From Prevotella scopos JCM 17725 (GTDB taxonomy: Bacteria > Bacteroidota > Bacteroidia > Bacteroidales > Bacteroidaceae): 64,000 nucleotides of DNA. Below are positions 52,853-60,631 of the stretch, piece by piece; positions within the stretch are counted from its first letter, which is position 1, and each line of letters opens with the position of its first letter. Location: NCBI RefSeq assembly GCF_018127785.1, contig NZ_CP072390.1, forward strand, positions 248,001-312,000. The letters are read 5' to 3'. The position numbers and the translations under genes were made by a program. The notes under the pieces are model-generated. The model was not told the origin of the DNA and did no database searches. It worked only from the letters and a program-made list of their open reading frames with translations.

Positions 52853-53545
52853 ATGTCTTGTATATTAAACATTGATACGAGTACAAATGTGTGCTCTGTT
52901 GCAGTTAGTCAGGATGGAACTTGTATTTTCGAAAAGCAAGATACGCTCGATCCTAAGCATAGAGAAAAGTTAGGAACATTTGTAGATGAGGCTCTTGCCT
53001 TTACAGATAAGAATGGATTGCCATTGGATGCAGTGGCAGTTAGTAGTGGTCCTGGTTCGTACACTGGTCTGCGTGTTGGCGTGTCCATGGCAAAAGGTAT
53101 TTGCTATGGACGAGGAGTGAAGTTGTTGGCAGTGCCTACATTGGAGCTGTTGACTGTGCCTGTCTTATTACATCATGAAGAGGTTGAGAACAATGCGCTC
53201 CTCGTGCCGATGATTGATGCGCGCCGTATGGAAGTTTATTCTGCGGTATATGACCGTGCTTTAAAAGAAGTGCGTGGTATTCAGGCTGATGTGGTTGACG
53301 AGAATACTTACAAGGAGTATCTTGATTGTGGTCCTGTCTATTTCTTCGGAAATGGCGCAGAGAAGTGTATGGAGATTATCAATCATCCTAATGCACACTT
53401 AATCAAGGGTATTGATGCCTTGGCTAAGAATATGTTCCCTTTAGCTGAGAAGCGTATTGCACAAGAGAAGTTTGAGGATGTAGCTTACTTTGTCCCATTC
53501 TATCTTAAGGACTTCGTTGCTAAAGAGGCAAAGCCTTTGCTATAG
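52853..53545 (+). CDS. tsaB: TsaB, partner protein in tRNA t6A37 synthesis
   Basis: A 230-residue ASKHA-fold protein that, with TsaD and TsaE, places threonylcarbamoyl on A37 of ANN-decoding tRNAs. It shows ILNIDTSTNVCSVAV, VSSGPGSYTGLRVGVSMAKG and MIDARRMEVYSAVYD, all typical. I use the ATG at 52853 (MSCILNID); a TTG three codons earlier is unlikely. It begins a plus-strand run of housekeeping genes. Confidence 0.94.
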   Translation: MSCILNIDTSTNVCSVAVSQDGTCIFEKQDTLDPKHREKLGTFVDEALAFTDKNGLPLDAVAVSSGPGSYTGLRVGVSMAKGICYGRGVKLLAVPTLELLTVPVLLHHEEVENNALLVPMIDARRMEVYSAVYDRALKEVRGIQADVVDENTYKEYLDCGPVYFFGNGAEKCMEIINHPNAHLIKGIDALAKNMFPLAEKRIAQEKFEDVAYFVPFYLKDFVAKEAKPLL

Positions 53546-53602
53546 TCCAGATTCTATCAGAAGGCTTTTCATCATCACTTAAAACGTAACATTCATCATT
53601 CA

Positions 53603-54202
53603 ATGAATATAGAAGGATTAGATTATAACACACAACGAGAACGACTAATACTGCCACAGTATGGGCGAGAGATACAAAACATGGTGGACTATGCTGTCGG
53701 CCTTCCTACAAAAGAGGAACGCCAGCGGTGTGCAGAAACTATTGTCTCCATTATGGATAGGATGAATGCTCAGAATCGTGGTAACTTTGATCACATGGAG
53801 AAGCTTTGGGATCATTTGGCATTGATGTCTAACTTCAAGTTGGATATTGACTATCCTTGTGATATGTCAGAAGCTTTGAAGATAGCTACAAAGCCTGAAT
53901 CCATGACTTATCCGATGTCGAATATTCCAGTAAGGCACTATGGGAAACTATTGTTTGAAGCTTTTGAAGAGCTGAAGACAATGGAACCAGGAGATCGTCG
54001 GGATGCTTTTGTACGTTCTGTTGCTAATCAGATGAAACGAAGTCTTATGCAATGGGGACATGGCTCAAGTGATGATGAGAAGATAGCCTCTGATCTTGCT
54101 CGCTATACAGATGGCAAGATTCAGCTCGACCTTGATACTTTCAAGTTTGAGAAAATTAATACGAGGGAGTTTGCACAGCCTCGTAATAAGAAGAAAAAGT
54201 AA
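53603..54202 (+). CDS. DUF4290 family protein
   Basis: A 199-residue, mainly helical, charged protein without signal peptide or membrane segment. The start MNIEGLDYNTQRERLILPQY and the block YGREIQNMVDYAVGLPTKEER fit DUF4290, a Bacteroidetes-specific family of unknown function, often placed before murA as it is here (11-base gap). The C-terminus is Lys-rich (RNKKKK). No catalytic motif can be named. Confidence 0.8.
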   Translation: MNIEGLDYNTQRERLILPQYGREIQNMVDYAVGLPTKEERQRCAETIVSIMDRMNAQNRGNFDHMEKLWDHLALMSNFKLDIDYPCDMSEALKIATKPESMTYPMSNIPVRHYGKLLFEAFEELKTMEPGDRRDAFVRSVANQMKRSLMQWGHGSSDDEKIASDLARYTDGKIQLDLDTFKFEKINTREFAQPRNKKKK

Positions 54203-54213
54203 AATAACGACAC

Positions 54214-55527
54214 ATGGAATCCTTTATCATAGAAGGTGGACATCGGCTGAGTGGCACGATTGCTCCACAAGGTGCAAAGAATGAAGCCTTGGAGGTGATT
54301 TGCGCAACATTATTGACATCAGAAGAGGTTATCATACGTAATGTGCCTGATATCCTCGATGTGAACAATCTCATCAAACTCTTACAAGATATTGGAGTGA
54401 AGGTGAAGAAGCTTGCTCCTAATGAGTTTTCTTTCCAAGCAGACGAGGTAAACCTCGATTATTTGGAGAGTAGCGACTTTGTTAAGAAGTGCTCTTCTCT
54501 GCGTGGAAGTGTCTTGATGATTGGTCCTTTGTTGGGTCGTTTTGGTAAGGCTACGATAGCTAAGCCAGGTGGTGATAAGATTGGTCGTCGTCGTTTGGAT
54601 ACTCACTTCCTTGGATTCAAAAATCTTGGTGCACACTTTGGGCGTGTTGAAGATCGAGATGTATATGAGATACAGGCTGATAAACTTGTTGGTACTTATA
54701 TGCTATTAGACGAGGCGTCTATTACGGGTACTGCTAATATCATCATGGCAGCAGTGTTAGCAGAAGGGACAACAACAATTTACAACGCAGCTTGTGAGCC
54801 ATATATCCAGCAACTCTGTAAGATGCTAAATGCAATGGGTGCAAAGATTAGCGGTATTGCCAGTAACTTGATTACTATCGAGGGTGTGAAGGAATTGCAT
54901 TCTGCTGACCATAGAATCCTGCCTGACATGATTGAGGTAGGCTCTTTCATTGGTATTGCTGCAATGATTGGTGATGGTGTTCGCATTAAGGATGTGTCCG
55001 TTCCTAACTTGGGATTGATACTCGACACCTTCCACCGTCTCGGTGTACAGATAATAGTAGATAATGACGACCTCATCATTCCACGTCAGGACCACTATGT
55101 GATAGACTCTTTCATTGATGGAACGATTATGACTATCAGTGATGCTCCATGGCCAGGATTGACTCCAGACCTTATCTCTGTGTTACTTGTTGTTGCTACA
55201 CAGGCACAGGGTAGTGTACTTTTCCACCAGAAGATGTTTGAGAGTCGTTTGTTCTTTGTGGACAAACTCATTGACATGGGTGCACAGATAATCCTCTGTG
55301 ATCCTCACCGTGCCGTAGTTGTTGGTCACGATAATGCTAAGAAACTTCGTGCGGGTCGTATGTCAAGTCCTGATATTCGTGCGGGTATTGCACTGCTTAT
55401 CGCAGCACTAACAGCACAGGGAACAAGTCGTATTGATAATATAGTACAAATTGACCGAGGATATGAGAACATCGAAGGACGCCTCAATGCCCTTGGTGCA
55501 AAGATTCAGCGAGCAGAGGTTTGTTAG
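54214..55527 (+). CDS. murA: MurA, UDP-N-acetylglucosamine 1-carboxyvinyltransferase, Cys-to-Asp active-site form
   Basis: First committed step of peptidoglycan synthesis: moves enolpyruvate from PEP to UDP-GlcNAc. The 437 residues cover the two-domain enolpyruvyl transferase fold, with the GAKNEAL motif (20-26) and a C-terminal HIDRGYE-like block (QIDRGYENIEGRL). The active-site loop reads KPGGDKIGRR: Asp121 (codon GAT at 54574-54576) stands where E. coli has Cys115. In mycobacterial and chlamydial MurA the same Asp keeps activity but removes the thiol that fosfomycin modifies. It follows the DUF4290 gene closely. Confidence 0.96.
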   Translation: MESFIIEGGHRLSGTIAPQGAKNEALEVICATLLTSEEVIIRNVPDILDVNNLIKLLQDIGVKVKKLAPNEFSFQADEVNLDYLESSDFVKKCSSLRGSVLMIGPLLGRFGKATIAKPGGDKIGRRRLDTHFLGFKNLGAHFGRVEDRDVYEIQADKLVGTYMLLDEASITGTANIIMAAVLAEGTTTIYNAACEPYIQQLCKMLNAMGAKISGIASNLITIEGVKELHSADHRILPDMIEVGSFIGIAAMIGDGVRIKDVSVPNLGLILDTFHRLGVQIIVDNDDLIIPRQDHYVIDSFIDGTIMTISDAPWPGLTPDLISVLLVVATQAQGSVLFHQKMFESRLFFVDKLIDMGAQIILCDPHRAVVVGHDNAKKLRAGRMSSPDIRAGIALLIAALTAQGTSRIDNIVQIDRGYENIEGRLNALGAKIQRAEVC

Positions 55528-55554
55528 TCAATAGTATGATGTAAGTAGATATAA

Positions 55555-56076
55555 ATGATAAAGAAGGAAGATGTCTATAAGATTGGGCGTATTGGGAAAC
55601 CACATGGCGTACACGGAGAGTTGCAGTTGCAGTTCTCCGATGACATTTTTGATGTGGTAGATGCCGACTATCTAATATTGGACATTGACGGAATCCTTGT
55701 TCCTTTCTTTATGGAGGAATATCGGTTCCGTTCTGACGAGATAGCCCTGATGAAGTTTTGTGACATCGACAGCGATGCGCAAGCACGTGAATTGACAGGT
55801 TGTATCGTCTATTTTCCACGCAAGTTGGCGGAGGAAGGTACCGATGATGTGTCATGGGCGCAGATTGTAGGTTATTCCTTGATAGATGAAGCAACGAATA
55901 ATGTGATTGGTAAGATTGTTGCTGTAGATGAAACAACTGTCAATACGCTCTTTGAGGTGAATACGCCTGAAGGCGAGGAAATACTCATTCCTGCCACTGA
56001 CGAACTTATCGTTGCAACTGATACGGAAGCTCAGACTATCACGATGCGGATCCCAGCAGGATTGCTCGACCTATGA
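55555..56076 (+). CDS. rimM: RimM, 16S rRNA processing and 30S maturation factor
   Basis: A 173-residue protein that binds ribosomal protein S19 and helps mature the 30S head. The N-terminal GRIGKPHGVHGELQL and the C-terminal PRC-barrel with ILIPATDELI are both clear. It lies 27 bases after murA and 25 before dxr, so these three genes are probably one transcript. In many bacteria rimM is next to trmD and rpsP; here it is not. Confidence 0.95.
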   Translation: MIKKEDVYKIGRIGKPHGVHGELQLQFSDDIFDVVDADYLILDIDGILVPFFMEEYRFRSDEIALMKFCDIDSDAQARELTGCIVYFPRKLAEEGTDDVSWAQIVGYSLIDEATNNVIGKIVAVDETTVNTLFEVNTPEGEEILIPATDELIVATDTEAQTITMRIPAGLLDL

Positions 56077-56101
56077 TTCGCAGCATAAATTAAAAGAAGT
56101 A

Positions 56102-57259
56102 ATGAAACAACAAATCTGTATATTAGGTTCAACAGGTAGCATTGGTACGCAAGCTCTTGATGTTATCAGTCAGCATCCTGACCTCTATGAGGCGTATGCG
56201 CTCACTGCCAACCATCGTTGGAAGGAACTTGCTGAACAGGCTCGTCGCTTTAATCCTGCAGCTGTTGTCATAGCTGATGAGACTTACTACGAGCCTTTGA
56301 AGCAAGAGTTGGCTGATATGCCTGATGTAAAGGTGTATGCAGGTAGCAAAGCTTTGGAGGATATCGTTGAGTCACCATCAATAGATATGGTACTCACAGC
56401 GATGGTTGGTTATTCGGGTCTTGCTCCAACAATCCACGCTATCAAAGCAAAGAAGAAGATATGTTTGGCAAACAAGGAGACACTTGTTGTTGCTGGAGAA
56501 TTAATTCTGCAGTTGGCGCAGCAATATCATGTGCCTATTCTGCCTGTTGACAGTGAGCATAGTGCCATCTTCCAGAGTTTAGTTGGTGAGGATGCGAACG
56601 AGATAGAGAAGATTCTTCTCACTTGTTCAGGTGGTCCTTTCCGTACTTTTACCCATGAACAGTTGAAGCATGTCACTGCAGCCGATGCGCTCAAACACCC
56701 TACATGGGATATGGGGGCAAAGATTACCATCGACTCTGCATCTTTGATGAACAAAGGTTTCGAGGTGATAGAGGCTAAATGGCTCTTCGGTGTTCCAGCT
56801 GATAAGATACAAGTATTGGTTCATCCACAATCTATTGTTCACAGTGCGGTACAGTTTTGTGATGGTGGTGTGAAGGCACAGTTAGGTGTTCCAGATATGA
56901 GATTACCTATCCAATATGCCTTTTCGTTCCCACAGCGTCTGCCATTAAGGGGCGATAGGTTAGACTTCTTCCGTCAGCCGTTAGAGTTCTTTGAACCTGA
57001 TGTGGAGAAGTTTAAGTGTTTAGCAATGGCATACGAAGCTATCAATAAGGGCGGTAATATGCCTTGTATTGTCAATGCTGCCAATGAGATTGTTAATGAA
57101 GGCTTCCGAAAGGATGCTTGTAGTTTCTTGGCAATGGGCGATATTATAGAGAAGACAATGCAAGCCGTTGCTTTTGATAGTAACCCCGACTATGATGTTT
57201 ATGTGCAGACGGATGCTGAGGCACGCCGTGTAGCACTCGAGATTATGAATAATAAATAA
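56102..57259 (+). CDS. dxr: Dxr, 1-deoxy-D-xylulose-5-phosphate reductoisomerase
   Basis: Second step of the MEP isoprenoid pathway, giving MEP from DXP with NADPH. The 385 residues show the NADPH site ILGSTGSIGTQ (6-16), ANKETLVVAGE, PVDSEHSAIFQ (metal and substrate) and SASLMNKGFEVIEAKWLF. I use the ATG at 56102; the longer frame from 56012 overlaps rimM and is not family-like. This enzyme is the target of fosmidomycin. It lies 14 bases before rseP, a gene order seen widely. Confidence 0.97.
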   Translation: MKQQICILGSTGSIGTQALDVISQHPDLYEAYALTANHRWKELAEQARRFNPAAVVIADETYYEPLKQELADMPDVKVYAGSKALEDIVESPSIDMVLTAMVGYSGLAPTIHAIKAKKKICLANKETLVVAGELILQLAQQYHVPILPVDSEHSAIFQSLVGEDANEIEKILLTCSGGPFRTFTHEQLKHVTAADALKHPTWDMGAKITIDSASLMNKGFEVIEAKWLFGVPADKIQVLVHPQSIVHSAVQFCDGGVKAQLGVPDMRLPIQYAFSFPQRLPLRGDRLDFFRQPLEFFEPDVEKFKCLAMAYEAINKGGNMPCIVNAANEIVNEGFRKDACSFLAMGDIIEKTMQAVAFDSNPDYDVYVQTDAEARRVALEIMNNK

Positions 57260-57273
57260 TGAATAGATAAACA

Positions 57274-58674
57274 ATGGAAACATTTCTGATCAGATTGCTC
57301 CAGTTTGTTCTGGCAATCTCTCTGCTTGTCCTGCTGCATGAAGGAGGACACATGTTCTTTGCGAAGCTTTTCGGTGTTCGTGTTGAAAAGTTCTTCGTAT
57401 TCTTCGATGTGGGTATCGGTAAGTGGAAAGGTAAACTCTTTAGTTGGAAACCTAAGAAAGACGATACGGAATATGGTATGGGTTGGTTGCCTCTTGGTGG
57501 CTACTGTAAGATATCTGGTATGATAGACGAAAGTTTCGATACCGACCAGATGAAGCAGGAACCACAGCCATGGGAATTCCGTTCTAAGCCTGCATGGCAA
57601 CGTCTTTTGATTATGGTTGGTGGTGTTCTAGTCAACTTTGTCCTTGCCCTCTTCATCTACTCAATGGTTATGTTCGTTTGGGGCGATAGCTATTTCAAGG
57701 TCGCTGATATGAGTATGGGTATGCGTTTCAATGCAGAGGCAAAGGCACTGGGCTTCAAAGATCATGATGTAATGTTGGGAACTGACCAAGGTGCATTCCG
57801 TGAGTATGCTAATGTGAATGGTGACTTCTTTCGGCAGATAGCACAGGCAAAACGTGTCGATGTCCTTCGTCACGGTAAGAAGCATAGCATATCTCTGCCT
57901 GGTGATTTGGATATGCTGTCAATGATCAAGACGCGCCCTTTGTTTGCTGAACCTTTTATTCCAGCACAGGTTGACAGTGTGTTGGGGGATACGCCAGCAG
58001 CGAAAGCAGGTATCAAGGCAGGTGATCTTATTAAGTCTATCAATGGGAAACCTGTTGAAACTTGGTCGGATATGAACTATCAGACGGGTATCTTAAGTGA
58101 TGTCTTGGCAGTGAAGAATACTCATAAAGACTCTCTTGCAGTCCGTTCTGTTGTGTTGACAATCCAACATAAGGGAGATACAAAACTCGACACACTAAAA
58201 ATCATGATGACACCAGACTTAAAGTTGGGTGTTATGCAAGCTACGTTGGCTACTTATTATAAGCCAGTACAAGAGAACTACACCTTCTTTGAGAGTTTCC
58301 CAGCAGGTATCAAGCATGGTTGGAACGTGCTGCGTGGATATGTTGGTAACTTTCGTTACCTTGCTTCAGCTGATGGTGCTAAGAGTATTGGTGGCTTCGG
58401 TGCTATAGGTAGCCTCTTTCCTCCATTTTGGGATTGGTACATGTTCTGGACGATGACAGCTTTCTTAAGTATCATGCTTGCCTTCATGAATATTCTCCCT
58501 ATCCCTGCTTTGGATGGTGGTCATGTGGTATTCCTTCTCTATGAGATCATTACTCGTCGTAAGCCATCAGAGAAGTTCATGGTACGTGCAGAGTATGTTG
58601 GTATAACCATCCTAATCCTCCTTATGATATTTGCCAACCTCAACGACATTCTTCGTTGGTTGCATCTTATGTAA
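57274..58674 (+). CDS. rseP: RseP-like site-2 intramembrane protease
   Basis: A 466-residue M50 zinc protease. The active-site HEGGH lies in the first membrane helix (residues 22-26), the second site NILPIPALDGGH near residues 411-422. A PDZ domain sits between them around 235-290, recognisable from AKAGIKAGDLIKSINGKPV. RseP cleaves anti-sigma factors within the membrane and removes signal-peptide remnants. There is one PDZ visible rather than the two of E. coli. It ends the tsaB-to-rseP plus-strand run and is followed by a strong terminator. Confidence 0.94.
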   Translation: METFLIRLLQFVLAISLLVLLHEGGHMFFAKLFGVRVEKFFVFFDVGIGKWKGKLFSWKPKKDDTEYGMGWLPLGGYCKISGMIDESFDTDQMKQEPQPWEFRSKPAWQRLLIMVGGVLVNFVLALFIYSMVMFVWGDSYFKVADMSMGMRFNAEAKALGFKDHDVMLGTDQGAFREYANVNGDFFRQIAQAKRVDVLRHGKKHSISLPGDLDMLSMIKTRPLFAEPFIPAQVDSVLGDTPAAKAGIKAGDLIKSINGKPVETWSDMNYQTGILSDVLAVKNTHKDSLAVRSVVLTIQHKGDTKLDTLKIMMTPDLKLGVMQATLATYYKPVQENYTFFESFPAGIKHGWNVLRGYVGNFRYLASADGAKSIGGFGAIGSLFPPFWDWYMFWTMTAFLSIMLAFMNILPIPALDGGHVVFLLYEIITRRKPSEKFMVRAEYVGITILILLMIFANLNDILRWLHLM

Positions 58675-58739
58675 GAACAAGTTTTCTTTAATGGACTTAA
58701 TTCTATCGAATAGTCCGTTAATAGTATCTTAATACGAAG

Positions 58740-58773
58740 TCACGCAATACAAGCTATAGCAAGTATTGCGTGA
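58740..58773 (+). terminator. Terminator after rseP
   Basis: TCACGCAATAC and GTATTGCGTGA pair perfectly across 12 bases, followed by TTTTTGTTT. Confidence 0.88.
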
Positions 58774-58867
58774 TTTTTGTTTATTCTTGCCGCTTATTCA
58801 CAAAGTTTTAGCAGTTTTCTCTCCCTTTCCTGCAGTTCTATGTACAGTAGGATACTCGTTTCTATAC

Positions 58868-58944
58868 TACATGTTGTTCATGTGCTAAGGCTCCGCACTA
58901 ATGGTGCTAAGCATGAACACCAATGGTGCTAAGCCTTAACACAA
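58868..58944. repeat. 22-bp-period palindromic tandem array, locus F
   Basis: Two full units (cores GCACTAATGGTGC and ACACCAATGGTGC, each followed by TAAGC) plus partial ones on both sides, at a 22-base period. It lies between the convergent rseP and chromate-transporter genes. Confidence 0.75.
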
Positions 58945-59055
58945 TAATAAAAGATGGTTATAAAACTCTATGACAAGCGTTATTAGATACGATATGCACT
59001 AATGATTAACTGGTATAATGAGGTCTTATTCGATACTGCTGTGGCTTAATACGAA

Positions 59056-59091
59056 ATTACGCAACACCTACCACGGTAGATATTGCGTAAT
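59056..59091. terminator. Hairpin after the chromate-transporter genes
   Basis: ATTACGCAA and TTGCGTAAT pair across 18 bases, followed by TCTTTATTG on the plus strand. It closely resembles the rseP terminator, including the preceding AATACGAA. It may end the minus-strand transporter transcript, 110 bases past its stop. Confidence 0.55.
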
Positions 59092-59202
59092 TCTTTATTG
59101 TCACCATAATGTAGTATAGAAGAAGCCATTTAGCAATAGCCCTTACAAATGTTGTGTTCTCACTCCTTCTCACATTATAGGATGATTGCAGATGAGACTT
59201 TC

Positions 59203-59778
59203 TTAATAAAGTAAGACTAACCCAGCAACTCCTGCATAACATATCATGCGGATAGGATTTATCTTTAACCACATCGTACCGACAAAGGTTGCAGCAAAGA
59301 GGAACAAGCTAATACAAAACTGCCAAGGGTTAATACTTGGTGCAGAGAAGTTATCTGCATTGCATAATAATAAGGTGGCAGCTGCTAATAGACCCACTAC
59401 TACTGGGCGTAGACCTGCAAATACAGACTGTACGATGGGTGTGTTCATATACTTGAGGAACATTTTACTGATAAGAATCATCATTATCAACGAAGGGAGT
59501 ACAAGGGCTATGGTGGCAGTGAGACTACCCAATACTGCCATACCTGCGCCAAAGCCTGCATTATGTACAGCAGTGTAACCGCAATAAGTAGCAGAGTTTA
59601 TACCAATAGGTCCAGGCGTCATCTGTGATACAGCAACGATGTTTGTGAATTCAGCAGAGCTAAGCCAATGATGGTTCACAACCGTTTCTGTTTGTATCAG
59701 TGATAGCATTCCATATCCTCCACCAAATCCAAAGAGTCCGATAATAAAGAAAGTGTAGAAAAGTTCTAAATATATCAT
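59203..59778 (-). CDS. chrA: Chromate transporter half protein (CHR family), second
   Basis: A 191-residue membrane protein with about six hydrophobic segments. It carries CHR-domain motifs FFIIGLFGFGGGYGMLSLIQ and MTPGPIGINSATYCGY. Short-chain CHR proteins occur as adjacent pairs that act together, as here. The family exports chromate, but in anaerobes the natural substrate is often unknown. It lies 90 bases after its partner; the gap holds a G/C palindromic element. Confidence 0.88.
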   Translation of the reverse strand: MIYLELFYTFFIIGLFGFGGGYGMLSLIQTETVVNHHWLSSAEFTNIVAVSQMTPGPIGINSATYCGYTAVHNAGFGAGMAVLGSLTATIALVLPSLIMMILISKMFLKYMNTPIVQSVFAGLRPVVVGLLAAATLLLCNADNFSAPSINPWQFCISLFLFAATFVGTMWLKINPIRMICYAGVAGLVLLY

Positions 59779-59832
59779 GTTGTTATTTCTGTTATTAGTA
59801 TGCTATTTCTTTTGCGAAGTATATCCCGTTAG

Positions 59833-59867
59833 GCTCTCCCCTCCTTTGGAGGGGCTGGGGGAGGTAT
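59833..59867 (+). repeat. G/C palindromic element, free copy between the chromate-transporter genes
   Basis: CTCCCCTCC-TTT-GGAGGGG followed by CTGGGGGAGG; matches the copy at 50565-50601. Confidence 0.75.
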
Positions 59868-59868
59868 C

Positions 59869-60462
59869 TCACTCCGTCGGTTTAATAAACTTCCCATAAA
59901 GGAATCCACCTAATCCTGCTGCAATAATGACGTAAACAGGATTAACACCTAACAGCCAAATGGCTATCGCGGTGACAATAGGAATCCAACAGTTTGCCAA
60001 TGAAAGTTTTGCACTCTTAGCCAAGGTAAAGGTTGGTGCTGCAATCAAAGCCACGACAGCAGGGCGTATTCCGCGGAAAATTGCTGCCACCCAAGGAATG
60101 TCCATAAACTGATGGAAGAAGAGAGCGATGCAGAGAATGATAAGGAAAGAGGGGAGAATTGCTCCCAAGCAGGTGCAAATGGCTCCTGGGGTCTTCCGCA
60201 TCTTATAGCCTACAAAGACACTGATATTAGCTGCAAAGACACCCGGACAGCTTTGTGCAACAGCTATCAGGTCAACAAACTGGTCTTCTGGAATCCACTT
60301 TTTCTTTACTACGACTTCGTTTTGAATAATCGAAATCATAGCATAACCACCGCCAAGTGTAAAGGCTCCGATCTTAAAGAAGGTTTTGAAGGCTTCCCAA
60401 TAGAATCCTTTGGGTGATGGACGTTGGGTGTTTGGTGTTGATGAAATGTTATCTTTGTCCAC
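59869..60462 (-). CDS. chrA: Chromate transporter half protein (CHR family), first
   Basis: A 197-residue partner of the next gene, with FFKIGAFTLGGGYAMISIIQ and QSCPGVFAANISVFVGY, the matching CHR motifs. The start appears to be a GTG at 60462. The first 18 residues (MDKDNISSTPNTQRPSPK) are not family sequence and include STPNT, encoded by a short DNA repeat also present in the PurL linker. Two half proteins of opposite topology probably form the transporter. Confidence 0.86.
   Translation of the reverse strand: MDKDNISSTPNTQRPSPKGFYWEAFKTFFKIGAFTLGGGYAMISIIQNEVVVKKKWIPEDQFVDLIAVAQSCPGVFAANISVFVGYKMRKTPGAICTCLGAILPSFLIILCIALFFHQFMDIPWVAAIFRGIRPAVVALIAAPTFTLAKSAKLSLANCWIPIVTAIAIWLLGVNPVYVIIAAGLGGFLYGKFIKPTE
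60410..60443 (-). repeat. Thr/Pro-rich coding repeat, copy in the chromate-transporter gene
   Basis: On the minus strand TCAACACCAAACACCCA encodes STPNTQ; the same sequence with one change recurs in purL at 61374-61414. Confidence 0.55.
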
Positions 60463-60505
60463 TGTGTCTTGTTTTTATAGTGAAATCAATATTAGAGAGG
60501 TACAG

Positions 60506-60560
60506 ACGCCCCCATCTGTTCACATATACCTATTCGGTAATATAACTCAGATGAGGGCGT
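60506..60560. terminator. Hairpin between purL and the chromate-transporter genes
   Basis: ACGCCCCCATCTG and CAGATGAGGGCGT pair (one mismatch) across 29 bases. No strong T run follows on either side, so it may be a repeat rather than a terminator. It shares its core with the hairpin at 26269-26320. Confidence 0.5.
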
Positions 60561-60631
60561 TTCCCTGCGTTGTCTATATATATTAAAGGTGTACTAATCT
60601 ATTACACCTTCAATAGGGGAGGGGGCAAACT

